Below are positions 17,550 through 25,875 of a stretch of 64,000 bases of DNA, piece after piece. Both the position numbers and the translations under genes were made by a program. The stretch is taken from NCBI GenBank assembly GCA_023422635.1, contig JAFAGO010000050.1, positions 1-64,000 on the forward strand. Direction: 5' to 3'. Position 1 is the stretch's first letter. Each line of letters begins with the position of its first letter. The notes under the pieces were generated by a model. It was not told the origin of the DNA. It saw only the letters and a program-made list of their open reading frames with translations, and ran no database searches. The DNA comes from Bacteroidota bacterium (lineage in GTDB: Bacteria; Bacteroidota; Bacteroidia; Flavobacteriales; Weeksellaceae).

Positions 17550-18767
17550 TTAGTCTTCTGGTTCCTCATCATCATAATATTCAAAAAGAAAGTCGTTGTA
17601 CGGGAATCTCGAAATATGAATTCTTAACACTTCTTCGTAAATCATTTTTTTCATTTCTGGGAAGTTTTCCTTGGTAAGGGCAGAAATAAAAACGGTTGGG
17701 AATTTTGATTTTGCCATCCACGTTTTTTTCCATTCTTCCAAAGAAACATTCTTTTTGGTGGAAGGCGTTAAATCGTCTTCATCTTTTTTCTTGTAAGCAA
17801 AGGCATCGATTTTATTAAAAACCATCACCATTGGTTTTTGATGCGCATCGATTTCCTGCAGAATTTGGTTAACGGATGCAATATGATCTTCAAAACTTTC
17901 ATGGGAAATATCAACAACGTGAATAAGCAAATCTGCTTCTCGAACTTCGTCCAAAGTAGATTTAAACGATTCTACCAATTGTGTTGGCAACTTTCGAATA
18001 AAACCTACGGTGTCGGTTAGTAAAAATGGCAGATTCCCAATAACCACCTTTCTTACTGTTGTATCCAAAGTGGCGAACAATTTGTTTTCGGCAAAAACAT
18101 CCGATTTGGAAAGGGCATTCATCAAAGTGGATTTTCCAACGTTGGTGTATCCTACTAAAGCCACGCGAACCATTTTGCCTCGGTTGTTTCTTTGCGTTGC
18201 CATTTGCTTGTCGATGGTTTTCAGCTTTTCTTTTAAAAGTGAAATTCGATCACGAATAATTCTTCGGTCGGTTTCAATTTCGGTTTCACCAGGACCTCTC
18301 ATTCCAATACCACCTCGTTGTCTTTCAAGGTGCGTCCACATTCTGGTTAATCGTGGCAACAAATATTCGTATTGTGCTAGCTCTACTTGAGTTCTCGCAT
18401 AAGATGTTTGTGCTCGTTGGGCAAAAATATCCAAGATGAGGTTGGTTCTATCGAGGATTTTTACTTCCATTTCGCGTTCCAAATTTTTTAATTGCGAAGG
18501 CGAAAGTTCATCATCAAAAATGATGGTTCCGATTTCGTTTTCCTTTGCAAAATCGCGAATTTCTTCCATTTTCCCTTTGCCGACAAATGTTTTGGAATCG
18601 GGTTGCGAAAGTTTTTGAGTGAAACGTTTTTCTACGGTTGCACCGGCGGTATAGGCCAGAAATTGCAACTCATCCATATATTCGGTAAGTTTTTCCTCGT
18701 CTTGATCTTTGGTTATTAAGCCAACCAAAACGGCTTTTTCGTATTGATGTTCTTTTTTATCTAACAT
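17550..18767 (-). CDS. hflX: GTPase HflX
   Basis: Ribosome-associated GTPase that splits stalled or heat-damaged ribosomes, 405 residues from the chosen start. The N-terminal HflX domain includes FVGKGKMEEI (61-70) and IIFDDELSPSQLKNLE (82-97). The glycine-rich linker RQRGGIGMRGPGETEIETDRR spans about 149-169. The G domain follows with G1 GYTNVGKS (206-213), G3 DTVG and G4 NKID. The frame is open 26 codons further upstream, but that extension has no family counterpart and would overlap the neighbouring gene; the ATG at 18767 gives a normal N-terminus. The end is acidic (YYDDEEPED). Confidence 0.94.
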   Translation of the reverse strand: MLDKKEHQYEKAVLVGLITKDQDEEKLTEYMDELQFLAYTAGATVEKRFTQKLSQPDSKTFVGKGKMEEIRDFAKENEIGTIIFDDELSPSQLKNLEREMEVKILDRTNLILDIFAQRAQTSYARTQVELAQYEYLLPRLTRMWTHLERQRGGIGMRGPGETEIETDRRIIRDRISLLKEKLKTIDKQMATQRNNRGKMVRVALVGYTNVGKSTLMNALSKSDVFAENKLFATLDTTVRKVVIGNLPFLLTDTVGFIRKLPTQLVESFKSTLDEVREADLLIHVVDISHESFEDHIASVNQILQEIDAHQKPMVMVFNKIDAFAYKKKDEDDLTPSTKKNVSLEEWKKTWMAKSKFPTVFISALTKENFPEMKKMIYEEVLRIHISRFPYNDFLFEYYDDEEPED

Positions 18768-18822
18768 AAATTTTGTTTCGCTTGAATCAATTTTTACAAA
18801 GTTACGGATTTCAGAAAAAGTT

Positions 18823-19260
18823 TTAATCCCAATCTTCAGCAACAAATTTTATAACATTTCCATTTTTACCCGATAGTTTTAAAAAATGTCTTTGAACGTG
18901 GTAATACTGTACGTTTCGCAATTCTTGTAGAAACCGATTTTCAAGATTTATCGTTTCGTTACAGTAATTTTTCGTTCTTTTTAGTCCACTAAATTTAATT
19001 CGATTGTGTTGTAGAATGTCAATATAGAAATTCAAAGTATTGCAACCTACATTTGAATGTGCTGTTTGCTGCTGAGATTCCGTTAAATCCAAGTAAGCTT
19101 TATTTTGAACTAAAAAGGCCTTGTCGAAATCTTGAAATTCCACGAGCATCCATGTTCTACGAAGTTGATGTTCGGAATTGTTTTGCTGTTTTTTATTGGA
19201 ATTACAATTTATTAATGCAACTGAAATAAAGAGGAACGGTATTAATAATGATCGAATCAT
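18823..19260 (-). CDS. META domain lipoprotein
   Basis: A small exported protein of about 145 residues. The chosen ATG gives a lipoprotein signal (MIRSLLIPFLFISVALINC) with the probable lipidated cysteine at residue 19. The mature part has the META/HslJ pattern: RRTWMLVEF opening, a conserved VGCNTLNF near 74, KFSGLKRTKNYC and a C-terminal FLQELRNVQYYHVQ. In HslJ-type proteins this fold is linked to envelope stress and antibiotic tolerance, but a mechanism is not defined. It is divergent from the S46 peptidase gene, and the spacer carries an inverted repeat. A longer frame from 19317 would lack the signal. Confidence 0.75.
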   Translation of the reverse strand: MIRSLLIPFLFISVALINCNSNKKQQNNSEHQLRRTWMLVEFQDFDKAFLVQNKAYLDLTESQQQTAHSNVGCNTLNFYIDILQHNRIKFSGLKRTKNYCNETINLENRFLQELRNVQYYHVQRHFLKLSGKNGNVIKFVAEDWD

Positions 19261-19273
19261 GATGGTTACGTTA

Positions 19274-19335
19274 TAATTTTCGCGCCAATTTCGTAAAACC
19301 CTATCTAAAATAATCATTAAATTAGCGCGAAATTA
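19274..19335. promoter_or_regulatory. GC-rich inverted repeat flanking a divergent promoter region
   Basis: TAATTTTCGCGC (19274-19285) and GCGCGAAATTA (19325-19335) are inverted copies with a one-base bulge, 39 bases apart, between the divergent META lipoprotein and S46 peptidase genes. GCGC is rare in this AT-rich spacer. It may be a paired operator or a stem; a TAAATTAG promoter-like box abuts the right arm. Confidence 0.35.
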
Positions 19336-19346
19336 AATTATCCCAT

Positions 19347-21488
19347 ATGAAAAGAATTTTTTTAATGGCAACTTTCTTTCTGAGTTTCCTCCAGATTCGA
19401 GCGGACGAAGGAATGTGGTTGTTGATGCTTGTTAAAAGACTCAACCAGGTAGATATGCAGAAAGAAGGTTTGCATCTTACTCCTGAAGAAATTTATTCCG
19501 TAAACAATTCAAGTCTTAAAGATGCCATCGTGCAATTTGGAGGCGGTTGTACTGCGGAAATTGTATCCGATCAAGGACTTTTATTTACCAATCACCACTG
19601 CGGTTATGGTAGTATTGCTTCTTTATCTACGCCTCAAAAAGATTATTTAACCAATGGTTTTTGGGCGATGAAAAACACCGATGAACTTCCTGCAAAAGGG
19701 TTATCTGTACGTTTTTTAGTGAGAATGGATGATGTTTCTGAAAGAATTAACAGTAAACTCAACAACGCAATGTCGGCTACCGACAGAGAAAATGCAATTG
19801 AAGCAGAATATAAAGCAATTCAAGCTGAAAATTCAGAAAATGGAAAATATACCGTTGTAGTGAAAGATTTCTTCAACGGAAATGAATTCTATTATTTTGT
19901 TTATCAAGATTATAAAGATGTTCGTTTGGTGGGAACTCCTCCAAATTCACTCGGGAAATACGGTGGCGATACCGATAACTGGGAATGGCCAAGACATACC
20001 GCAGATTTTTCTGTATTCAGAGTATATGGTGATGCCAACGGAAATCCAGCAGAATATGCAGCAGGAAATATTCCGATTAAACCAAAACATTCTTTGCCAA
20101 TTTCTTTAAAAGGATATGAGCCAGGAAGTTTCTCAATGATTGTAGGTTTCCCAGGAAGAACAAACCGTTATTTAACTTCTTACGGAATTAGCCAAATGGT
20201 CGACAAAGATTATCCAGCTTGGGTGGACGCTTCTAAAACAGCAATGGATGTTATGAAATCCTATATGGATAAAGATCAAGCTACAAAATTGAATTACGCT
20301 TCACAATATGCTTCTGTTGCAAATTATTGGAAAAACAGACAAGGAACCATTGACGCTGTTCGTAAAAATGGAACGATTGGCGGAAAGCAAACGGTAGAAC
20401 AAAAATACCAACAATGGGCTTCAATGCCAGCAAATGATGATCCATACAGTGGAGTTCTTCCAGATATTAGTGCGTATTACAAACAAGTTTCCGATAGAAA
20501 TGTAGAAAGAAACTATGGCGCACAATTGCAACGTAACGCAAAATACATTGCGGTTGCCTATCAATTAGGAAGCATGTTTAAAACATATGCAGATCAAGAT
20601 GATGCGGGTAAAGCTGCAATGAAACCAAAAGTTCAAGAGTTGATCAATCGTGTATATGAGAAATTCAACATTAAGTTGGAAGGTGAAATGCTTACCCAAA
20701 TGATCGGACTTTACCAAAAAAGAGTGAGTAAAGATGTGGCATCTAAAACGCTTTTAGCGGTAAATACCAATGAAATTTCTAATGTGGCATATGCGTCTAT
20801 TTTTGCTACAAAAGCTTCTGCTGAAAACTTTTTAAACAATCCAGATCGTATTAAAATTGATGGAGATAAACTAAGATTATTAGCAGATGGATACATCAAT
20901 GATCAAAAATTGCTCGCTGAAAGATTTTCTGTTGTAGACGAAACTTTCCAGAAAAACACAAGATTATTCCTTAATGGTTTAATGAAGTCGCAACCGGAGA
21001 AAAGCTTCTATCCAGATGCAAACTCTACCATGAGATTAACCTACGGAACAGTGGTAACTTTGCCAGAAAGAGCTGACCGTAAATATTATGGTATTGATGC
21101 AACTGATAATTATTACACCGATGTTCGCGGAATGGTTGCGAAATACAAAAAAGGAGATGAAGAGTTTGATTTGCCTAAAAAATTTCTCAATTTGATGAAG
21201 AAGAAAGATTATGGGCGTTATGCAGATTCAAAAACAAATCAACTTCAGGTAAACTTCCTTTCCGATAACGATATTACTGGTGGTAACTCTGGTTCCCCAG
21301 TGATGGATGCAGATGGAAACTTAATTGGTTTGGCGTTCGATGGTAATAGCGAAGCATTAAGTGGTGATATTATTTTCGATCCTGAGTGGCAACGTACCAT
21401 TAGTGTAGATGTACGTTTTGTACTTTGGGTAATTGAAAAATATGGTAATGCAGGACATTTAATTAACGAAATGGAACTTGTAAATTAA
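19347..21488 (+). CDS. S46 family dipeptidyl-peptidase (DPP7-like)
   Basis: Exported serine peptidase, 713 residues with a short signal peptide (ending near RADEGMW). It releases dipeptides from oligopeptides, a key step in amino-acid nutrition of asaccharolytic Bacteroidota. The chymotrypsin-like triad is visible: His in TNHHCGY (81-87), Asp in the WPRHTADFSVFRVY region, and Ser648 in GGNSGSPV. The residue 18 positions after the serine decides specificity in this family (Arg in the acidic-specific DPP11, Gly in DPP7). Here it is Gly666 in AFDGN, predicting preference for hydrophobic P1 residues. A strong terminator follows. Confidence 0.93.
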   Translation: MKRIFLMATFFLSFLQIRADEGMWLLMLVKRLNQVDMQKEGLHLTPEEIYSVNNSSLKDAIVQFGGGCTAEIVSDQGLLFTNHHCGYGSIASLSTPQKDYLTNGFWAMKNTDELPAKGLSVRFLVRMDDVSERINSKLNNAMSATDRENAIEAEYKAIQAENSENGKYTVVVKDFFNGNEFYYFVYQDYKDVRLVGTPPNSLGKYGGDTDNWEWPRHTADFSVFRVYGDANGNPAEYAAGNIPIKPKHSLPISLKGYEPGSFSMIVGFPGRTNRYLTSYGISQMVDKDYPAWVDASKTAMDVMKSYMDKDQATKLNYASQYASVANYWKNRQGTIDAVRKNGTIGGKQTVEQKYQQWASMPANDDPYSGVLPDISAYYKQVSDRNVERNYGAQLQRNAKYIAVAYQLGSMFKTYADQDDAGKAAMKPKVQELINRVYEKFNIKLEGEMLTQMIGLYQKRVSKDVASKTLLAVNTNEISNVAYASIFATKASAENFLNNPDRIKIDGDKLRLLADGYINDQKLLAERFSVVDETFQKNTRLFLNGLMKSQPEKSFYPDANSTMRLTYGTVVTLPERADRKYYGIDATDNYYTDVRGMVAKYKKGDEEFDLPKKFLNLMKKKDYGRYADSKTNQLQVNFLSDNDITGGNSGSPVMDADGNLIGLAFDGNSEALSGDIIFDPEWQRTISVDVRFVLWVIEKYGNAGHLINEMELVN

Positions 21489-21512
21489 TCCGATAAAATT
21501 TAAATACAACAG

Positions 21513-21545
21513 AAGCCGCTGGATCACATTTCAGCGGCTTTTTTT
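21513..21545 (+). terminator. Rho-independent terminator of the S46 peptidase gene
   Basis: AAGCCGCTG and CAGCGGCTT form a perfect 9-bp stem with a 10-base loop, followed by a T-run. Confidence 0.9.
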
Positions 21546-21582
21546 AGTATCTTCACCAACCGAAATAATTGTGAAACCAACC

Positions 21583-22086
21583 ATGAACAGATACGAAACG
21601 GAGCGACTCATTTTAAAAATTTGTGAGTTAAGCGATGCAGAATTCTTCCATAAACTCTATAATACACCAAAATTTATTGAATATATAGGAGATCGGAATA
21701 TACGAAGCATCCAAGATGCGGAAATCTACATTCGGAATTATTTTCTTCCACAAATTGAGCGATTGGGTTTCGGAAACTATGTGGTCATTCATAAAGAAAC
21801 AAAACAGAAAATTGGTGCTGTAGGAATTTTTGAAAGATTTGAGTTCAAGGTTCCAGATATCGGATTTTCTTTTCTTCCTGAGTTCGAAGGAAAAGGATAC
21901 GCGTATGAATCTGCTTTCAAAATTAAAGAAATTGCAGATCAAGAATTTAAGGTGAAGAAAATTTCTGCCTTTACCAGTAAAGAGAATTTTTCGTCCCAAA
22001 AACTAATCGAAAGATTGGGATTAACCTATCAGAAAATGATAACCATTCCTGGTGATGAGCAAGAGTTGATGTATTACGAAAATTAA
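21583..22086 (+). CDS. GNAT family N-acetyltransferase (RimJ/RimL-like)
   Basis: Cytoplasmic acetyltransferase of about 167 residues. It opens with the YETERLILKICELSDAEFF motif of RimJ/RimL-like enzymes that act on protein N-termini or small amines. The acetyl-CoA site is in the FLPEFEGKGYAYESAF region (about 98-113), the equivalent of the R/Q-x-x-G-x-G/A loop, and the end (ENFSSQKLIERLGL) matches the family. The ATG at 21583 is preferred to a GTG four codons earlier. The last four bases overlap the end of the convergent peroxiredoxin gene. The substrate is unknown. Confidence 0.85.
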   Translation: MNRYETERLILKICELSDAEFFHKLYNTPKFIEYIGDRNIRSIQDAEIYIRNYFLPQIERLGFGNYVVIHKETKQKIGAVGIFERFEFKVPDIGFSFLPEFEGKGYAYESAFKIKEIADQEFKVKKISAFTSKENFSSQKLIERLGLTYQKMITIPGDEQELMYYEN

Positions 22087-22535
22087 GATTCACCCATAAT
22101 TTGTGCCGCGTGCTCTTTCGTTTTTACTTTTGAAATTACCTCTGTACAGAAGCCTTTTTCATCGAAAATAAACGTTGTGCGAACAATTCCCATAAACTCT
22201 CGGCCCATAAATTTTTTCAGTTGCCAAACCCCGAATTTGTTGATGATATCGTGATTTTCGTCCGCAATAAGATCAAAAGGAAGTTCATTTTTCAATGAAA
22301 AATTTTTCTGTCTTTTTTCCGAATCTGCGCTCACGCCTAAGAGTTGAAATCCATTTTTCTTTAACAAATCGTAATTGTCGCGCAAATTGCACGCTTCCGC
22401 AGTACAGCCCGGAGTACTCGCTTTTGGGTAGAAATAAACGATAAGTTTTTTACCAATGAAATCTTGGGATGAAATGGTTTTTCCATCTTGGTTGATTCCT
22501 TCAAATTGTGGTAATTGATCGCCCGTTTTCAGCAT
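22083..22535 (-). CDS. bcp: Thioredoxin-dependent thiol peroxidase (BCP/PrxQ)
   Basis: A 150-residue peroxiredoxin that reduces hydrogen peroxide and organic peroxides with electrons from thioredoxin. The active-site segment FYPKASTPGCTAEACNLRDN spans 35-54: Cys44 is the peroxidatic cysteine and Cys49, five residues later, the resolving one, as in atypical two-cysteine PrxQ. RTTFIFDEKG near 119 is typical. It is divergent from nth with only 32 bases between them, and its promoter box lies at 22552-22559. Confidence 0.95.
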   Translation of the reverse strand: MLKTGDQLPQFEGINQDGKTISSQDFIGKKLIVYFYPKASTPGCTAEACNLRDNYDLLKKNGFQLLGVSADSEKRQKNFSLKNELPFDLIADENHDIINKFGVWQLKKFMGREFMGIVRTTFIFDEKGFCTEVISKVKTKEHAAQIMGES

Positions 22536-22551
22536 AATGATTATTTTTACA

Positions 22552-22559
22552 CAAATTTA
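22552..22559 (-). promoter_or_regulatory. Predicted -7 promoter box for bcp
   Basis: TAAATTTG on the minus strand, 17 bases upstream of the bcp ATG, with a possible TTG -33 element 20 bases further upstream inside the divergent nth start. Confidence 0.5.
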
Positions 22560-22567
22560 CTTTAAAA

Positions 22568-23188
22568 ATGACCAAAAAGCAACGTGCAGAAATTGTAATG
22601 AATGAGCTGGAAAAAATATATCCTGAAGTTCCTATTCCTTTAGATCATTACGATCCGTTCACGCTTTTGGTTGCTGTTGCACTTTCTGCCCAAACCACCG
22701 ATAAAAAAGTGAACCAAATTACACCAGAATTGTTTTCTGTTGCGCCCACACCACATAAAATGGCGAAGCTTGAAGTTTTTCAAATAAAAGAATTGATTAA
22801 AGAAATTGGACTTTCAAACACGAAGGCGAAAAACCTGAAAGCCATGTCCGAAATTTTAGTAGAAAAATTTAATGGGGAAGTTCCTCAAACCTTTCAGGAG
22901 TTGGAGTCGTTGCCAGGAGTTGGGCATAAAACCGCTTCTGTGGTGATGAGCCAATCATTTGGCGTTCCTGCTTTCCCTGTTGATACTCATATTCATCGCT
23001 TGATGAAACAGTGGAAACTTACAGAAGGTAAAAATGTGGTACAAACGGAAGAAGATGCCAAGAAGCTTTTCCCAAAAGAAAAATGGAATAAGCTTCACCT
23101 TCAAATTATTTTTTATGGAAGAGAATATTCTCCAGCGCGTGGAACTCAAGAGCGGGATTATTTAACGCCGATGCTTTTCGTGAAATAA
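22568..23188 (+). CDS. nth: Endonuclease III-like DNA glycosylase without iron-sulfur cluster
   Basis: DNA glycosylase/AP lyase of the HhH-GPD family for oxidised pyrimidines, 206 residues. The helix-hairpin-helix LPGVGHKTASVV spans 115-126 with the catalytic Lys121, and the catalytic Asp139 is in FPVDTHIHR. The C-terminus normally carries four cysteines holding a [4Fe-4S] cluster after the HGR motif. Here the corresponding segment reads FYGREYSPARGTQERDYL, and the whole protein has no cysteine at all. The enzyme therefore must fold and work without the cluster. The reading frame is intact and both catalytic residues remain, so it is probably active. Confidence 0.92.
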   Translation: MTKKQRAEIVMNELEKIYPEVPIPLDHYDPFTLLVAVALSAQTTDKKVNQITPELFSVAPTPHKMAKLEVFQIKELIKEIGLSNTKAKNLKAMSEILVEKFNGEVPQTFQELESLPGVGHKTASVVMSQSFGVPAFPVDTHIHRLMKQWKLTEGKNVVQTEEDAKKLFPKEKWNKLHLQIIFYGREYSPARGTQERDYLTPMLFVK

Positions 23189-23194
23189 ATTGCT

Positions 23195-23737
23195 TTAGTT
23201 TCCGTTTTTCTCCCGAATTCTTTTGTAAAGTTTTATTCCAAACATTAGGGCAATCGCAAGAGCAACTAATGCAACTACGCCAAAAATCCATGAAAATGCG
23301 CTTTTCAAAATTACAATAAATACAACGGCAAAAAGGATTATGGTTGCGCCTTCGTTCCAAATTCTAAAAAAACTTCCCGACTTGGAAAGGGTTTCTTTTT
23401 TAATCTGATTTACAAATTGTCCGCATTTAAAGTGGTATAGCCAAAGCAAAACAACGAGCAATAATTTTACATGCATCCAAGGCATTTTTAGTAAGAGTGG
23501 ATTTTCAACCAACATCCAAACACCGAAAATGGTTGAAAGTATGGCCGCTGGATAGGTAATAATATTCCACAAACGGACAGTCATTACTTTATATTGGTTG
23601 AGTAAAATTTGCCTTTCTGGGTTTTGGAGTGCTTGTGCTTCGGCGTAATACACAAATAAGCGCACGATATAGAAAAGTCCGGCAAACCAACATACCACAA
23701 AAATAATGTGAAGCGCTTTTAAATAAAGGTATAGCAT
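23195..23737 (-). CDS. hemJ: Protoporphyrinogen oxidase HemJ
   Basis: A 180-residue integral membrane protein of the HemJ (UPF0093/CopD-like) family, which oxidises protoporphyrinogen IX to protoporphyrin IX. The N-terminal helix has the family motif ALHIIFVVCWFAGLFYIVRL (residues 8-27) with the conserved His10; further features are VMTVRLWNIITYPA (51-64) and PWMHVKLLLVVLLWLYHF (85-102) with more conserved His residues. About five membrane helices are predicted. It lies three bases after hemH, the next enzyme of the pathway, which supports this identity over a generic copper-resistance label. No hemG or hemY is seen. Confidence 0.9.
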   Translation of the reverse strand: MLYLYLKALHIIFVVCWFAGLFYIVRLFVYYAEAQALQNPERQILLNQYKVMTVRLWNIITYPAAILSTIFGVWMLVENPLLLKMPWMHVKLLLVVLLWLYHFKCGQFVNQIKKETLSKSGSFFRIWNEGATIILFAVVFIVILKSAFSWIFGVVALVALAIALMFGIKLYKRIREKNGN

Positions 23738-23740
23738 GAT

Positions 23741-24769
23741 TTATTTTTTATTCCAATCGTTAATCCAAGAAGCCAAGGTTTTCGTCCACTCATCATCATC
23801 ATTTAAGCAAGGAATCATTCGAAATTCTTCTCCACCGTTTTCTTTAAACGATTCGCCTGCTGCCATTTCAATTTCCTCTAACGTTTCGATGCAATCTGAA
23901 ACAAAAGCTGGCGTAACTACCGCTAATTTTTTGATGCCTTTTTTACCGAGTTCCACTACAGTATCTGCGGTGTATGGCGTAATCCATTTATCCATTCCCA
24001 AACGCGATTGAAAAGCTAATGCATATTTTTCTTTAGGAATTCCAAGTGTTTCAACAATTTGTCGTGTTGTTTCCATGCAATGGGTTCTGTAGCAGGTCGC
24101 CGCCTCTGGGGTTCCTGGTTCGCAACAATATTCTTGATCTACAAATTTAGTTTTTTTATGTTTTCCCGTTTCATCTGTTTTACGCAAATGTCGTTCTGGC
24201 AAGCCATGGTAAGAAAACAAAAGGCAATCGTAATCATACGTAGAAAGTGCTTTGGCGATTACCGCAGAAATATTTTTAATATAATCTTGATTGTTATAGA
24301 AAGGTTGAAGTTTAGTGAGTTTCATTTGTGGAAATTGCTTCTTCACCAACTCATCTGCTAAAACCTCGATTGTTTGCGTGGTCGACATTGCATATTGAGG
24401 ATAAAGACTCATTAAGAAAACTTCTGTAACTCCTTTATTACTAAGGTTTCGCAGACCTTCTTCAATGGAAGGTTTTCCGTATCGCATTGCCAATTCTACA
24501 GGAAGTTCGGTTAATTTTTGAACTTTTTCTTGTGTTCTTTTGGAGATGACGATAAGTGGAGAACCTTCTTCCCACCAAATTTTTTTGTACGCTTCAGCAG
24601 ATTTTTTTGGTCTCGTTCTCAAGATGATTTGTCGAACCACAAACCAACGCAGCCAATACGGCAAATCGATTACGCGTTCATCCATTAAAAATTCGTCGAG
24701 ATAGGGCTTTACGGCTTCTGGCGTTGGCGCTTCTGGAGAGCCGAGATTAACTAAAAGTACACCTTTCAT
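23741..24769 (-). CDS. hemH: Ferrochelatase HemH
   Basis: Inserts Fe2+ into protoporphyrin IX to form protoheme, 342 residues. The chosen ATG gives the normal start MKGVLLVNLGSP. The metal-binding and catalytic His is in LLFSYHGLPERHL (about 187-199), and the conserved AFQSRLGMDKWITPYT segment lies near 258-273 with the C-terminal Glu-rich EIEMAAGESFKENGG. A cysteine-rich insert CCEPGTPEAATCYRTHC (about 212-228) is present. A longer frame of 48 more codons runs into the spacer and the AraC gene and is rejected. The gene sits 22 bases after the AraC gene and three before hemJ. Confidence 0.95.
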   Translation of the reverse strand: MKGVLLVNLGSPEAPTPEAVKPYLDEFLMDERVIDLPYWLRWFVVRQIILRTRPKKSAEAYKKIWWEEGSPLIVISKRTQEKVQKLTELPVELAMRYGKPSIEEGLRNLSNKGVTEVFLMSLYPQYAMSTTQTIEVLADELVKKQFPQMKLTKLQPFYNNQDYIKNISAVIAKALSTYDYDCLLFSYHGLPERHLRKTDETGKHKKTKFVDQEYCCEPGTPEAATCYRTHCMETTRQIVETLGIPKEKYALAFQSRLGMDKWITPYTADTVVELGKKGIKKLAVVTPAFVSDCIETLEEIEMAAGESFKENGGEEFRMIPCLNDDDEWTKTLASWINDWNKK

Positions 24770-24791
24770 GTAAATGATTTTGATTGATAAA

Positions 24792-25670
24792 TCAGTTTTT
24801 CGCTGTTGTTTGATGTTTGGTAAGATATTTCTTTGGAGTAGTTCCGTATTTGTTTTTGAACGCAGAAATAAAATGACTTGCCGTGCTGTACCCAATTTTG
24901 CTTCCGACTTCATTCACATTATAAGTTCCGCTATCAAGCAGCTTTCTTGCAAATTCGAGTTTGTAGTCGATTAAAAAGCCATAAACGGTATCGCCATAAA
25001 TGCTTTTAAAACCTTCCTTTAGTTTTTTAATATTTAAACCTACGGCGGTAGAAAGCTCTTGGAGCGTGGGCGGTTCTGCCATGTTTTCGAGTAGAATATC
25101 TTTTGCCTTTTGAATTTTTGAAGTGTCCTCGCTATCCGATTTAAAAGGGCATGCATCGTTATTATTTTCGTCGGGTTTATTAAATAACAAACTTAAAACT
25201 TCATATATTTTACCCGTATAATACAGTTTTTTCATTGAAGAATGAAGGTTGTAATTCATAATTTGGTACAGTACAACCGAGAGTGCTGGACTTAAAGGTT
25301 CCTGAGAATAGTGCTTTTTCCCTGCGCTTTCTTTGTTTAAAAAAGGAATGAATTCCGCCTCTGAAGAAAACAAACTGTGGAATTTTTTTACCGATACCGC
25401 AACGCTTACAATCCATGTTTCCGGGCTCAATTCTACACAAAGTGGAATTCCTTTTTCGGGGTTAAAGAGGATTAATCCCATTTCCGCATTTACCGGCATT
25501 TTGTAATTTCCATTGTTGAATAGGAAAGTTGCGCTGCCTTTTAAAACAAAGTGAAATTGTATCGCTTCTGCAGACATGTTACGTTCCGCAATTTGCACTG
25601 TATCAGTGTTATTCCAAATTCGGAGGCAAATTAAATCTTCTTCTAAAAGAATGTCGTCAACGGTACTCAT
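24792..25670 (-). CDS. AraC-family regulator, PchR-like, of the heme locus
   Basis: A 292-residue transcription factor. The N-terminal half is a cupin-like sensing domain (FVLKGSATFLFNNGNY about 52-67). The C-terminal 100 residues are an AraC DNA-binding domain with two helix-turn-helix units; the LQELSTAVGLNIKKLKEGFKS segment resembles the PchR subgroup, whose known members respond to iron-siderophore. It is the first gene of an araC-hemH-hemJ unit and is divergent from hemACDEFB. The 218-base spacer contains a Fur-box-like palindrome at 25717-25737 and a second inverted repeat at 25770-25789. Control of heme synthesis by this protein is inferred from position. Confidence 0.85.
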   Translation of the reverse strand: MSTVDDILLEEDLICLRIWNNTDTVQIAERNMSAEAIQFHFVLKGSATFLFNNGNYKMPVNAEMGLILFNPEKGIPLCVELSPETWIVSVAVSVKKFHSLFSSEAEFIPFLNKESAGKKHYSQEPLSPALSVVLYQIMNYNLHSSMKKLYYTGKIYEVLSLLFNKPDENNNDACPFKSDSEDTSKIQKAKDILLENMAEPPTLQELSTAVGLNIKKLKEGFKSIYGDTVYGFLIDYKLEFARKLLDSGTYNVNEVGSKIGYSTASHFISAFKNKYGTTPKKYLTKHQTTAKN

Positions 25671-25686
25671 AGCGATATTTTTGAAG

Positions 25687-25694
25687 CAAAGATA
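25687..25694 (-). promoter_or_regulatory. Predicted -7 promoter box for araC-hemH-hemJ
   Basis: TATCTTTG on the minus strand, 17 bases upstream of the araC ATG, a full match to TAnnTTTG. The palindrome at 25717-25737 starts 23 bases further upstream, next to the expected -33 region. Confidence 0.55.
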
Positions 25695-25716
25695 AAGATT
25701 ATTTCATGAATAAACT

Positions 25717-25737
25717 AATTTAGAATTATTCTAAATT
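25717..25737. promoter_or_regulatory. Perfect 21-bp palindrome, probable Fur box
   Basis: The core is TTTAGAAT-T-ATTCTAAA, extended by one perfectly paired A/T base pair and one T/A or A/T pair on each side to 10+1+10 with no mismatch. Size, odd-numbered symmetry and A/T pattern fit a Fur-type operator; I recall a near-identical Fur box reported for the related Riemerella. It sits just upstream of the predicted araC promoter, about 130 bases upstream of that of hemA. Confidence 0.65.
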
Positions 25738-25769
25738 TTCGTTAGCTAAATTATGTAAATAATTAATAT

Positions 25770-25789
25770 ATAACACTTTAACGTGTTAT
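25770..25789. promoter_or_regulatory. 20-bp inverted repeat, possible second operator
   Basis: ATAACAC, six bases, GTGTTAT: perfect 7-bp arms between the Fur-like palindrome and the hemA promoter. It could be an operator for an unidentified repressor or activator. AraC proteins more often use direct repeats, so binding by the adjacent regulator is uncertain. Confidence 0.4.
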
Positions 25790-25867
25790 TTTATTCTTTA
25801 AATATCATAGATTCTTTCAAAGGTATTAATTGTGCTTTTAGCGTTATTTTTTTGAAATCCCACTTTA

Positions 25868-25875
25868 TAAATTTG
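25868..25875 (+). promoter_or_regulatory. Predicted -7 promoter box for the hemACDEFB operon
   Basis: TAAATTTG, a full TAnnTTTG match. It ends 13 bases before the first ATG of hemA and 31 bases before the second. A TTTG at 25851-25854 is closer than the usual -33 spacing, which could mean that the promoter needs an activator. Confidence 0.5.
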
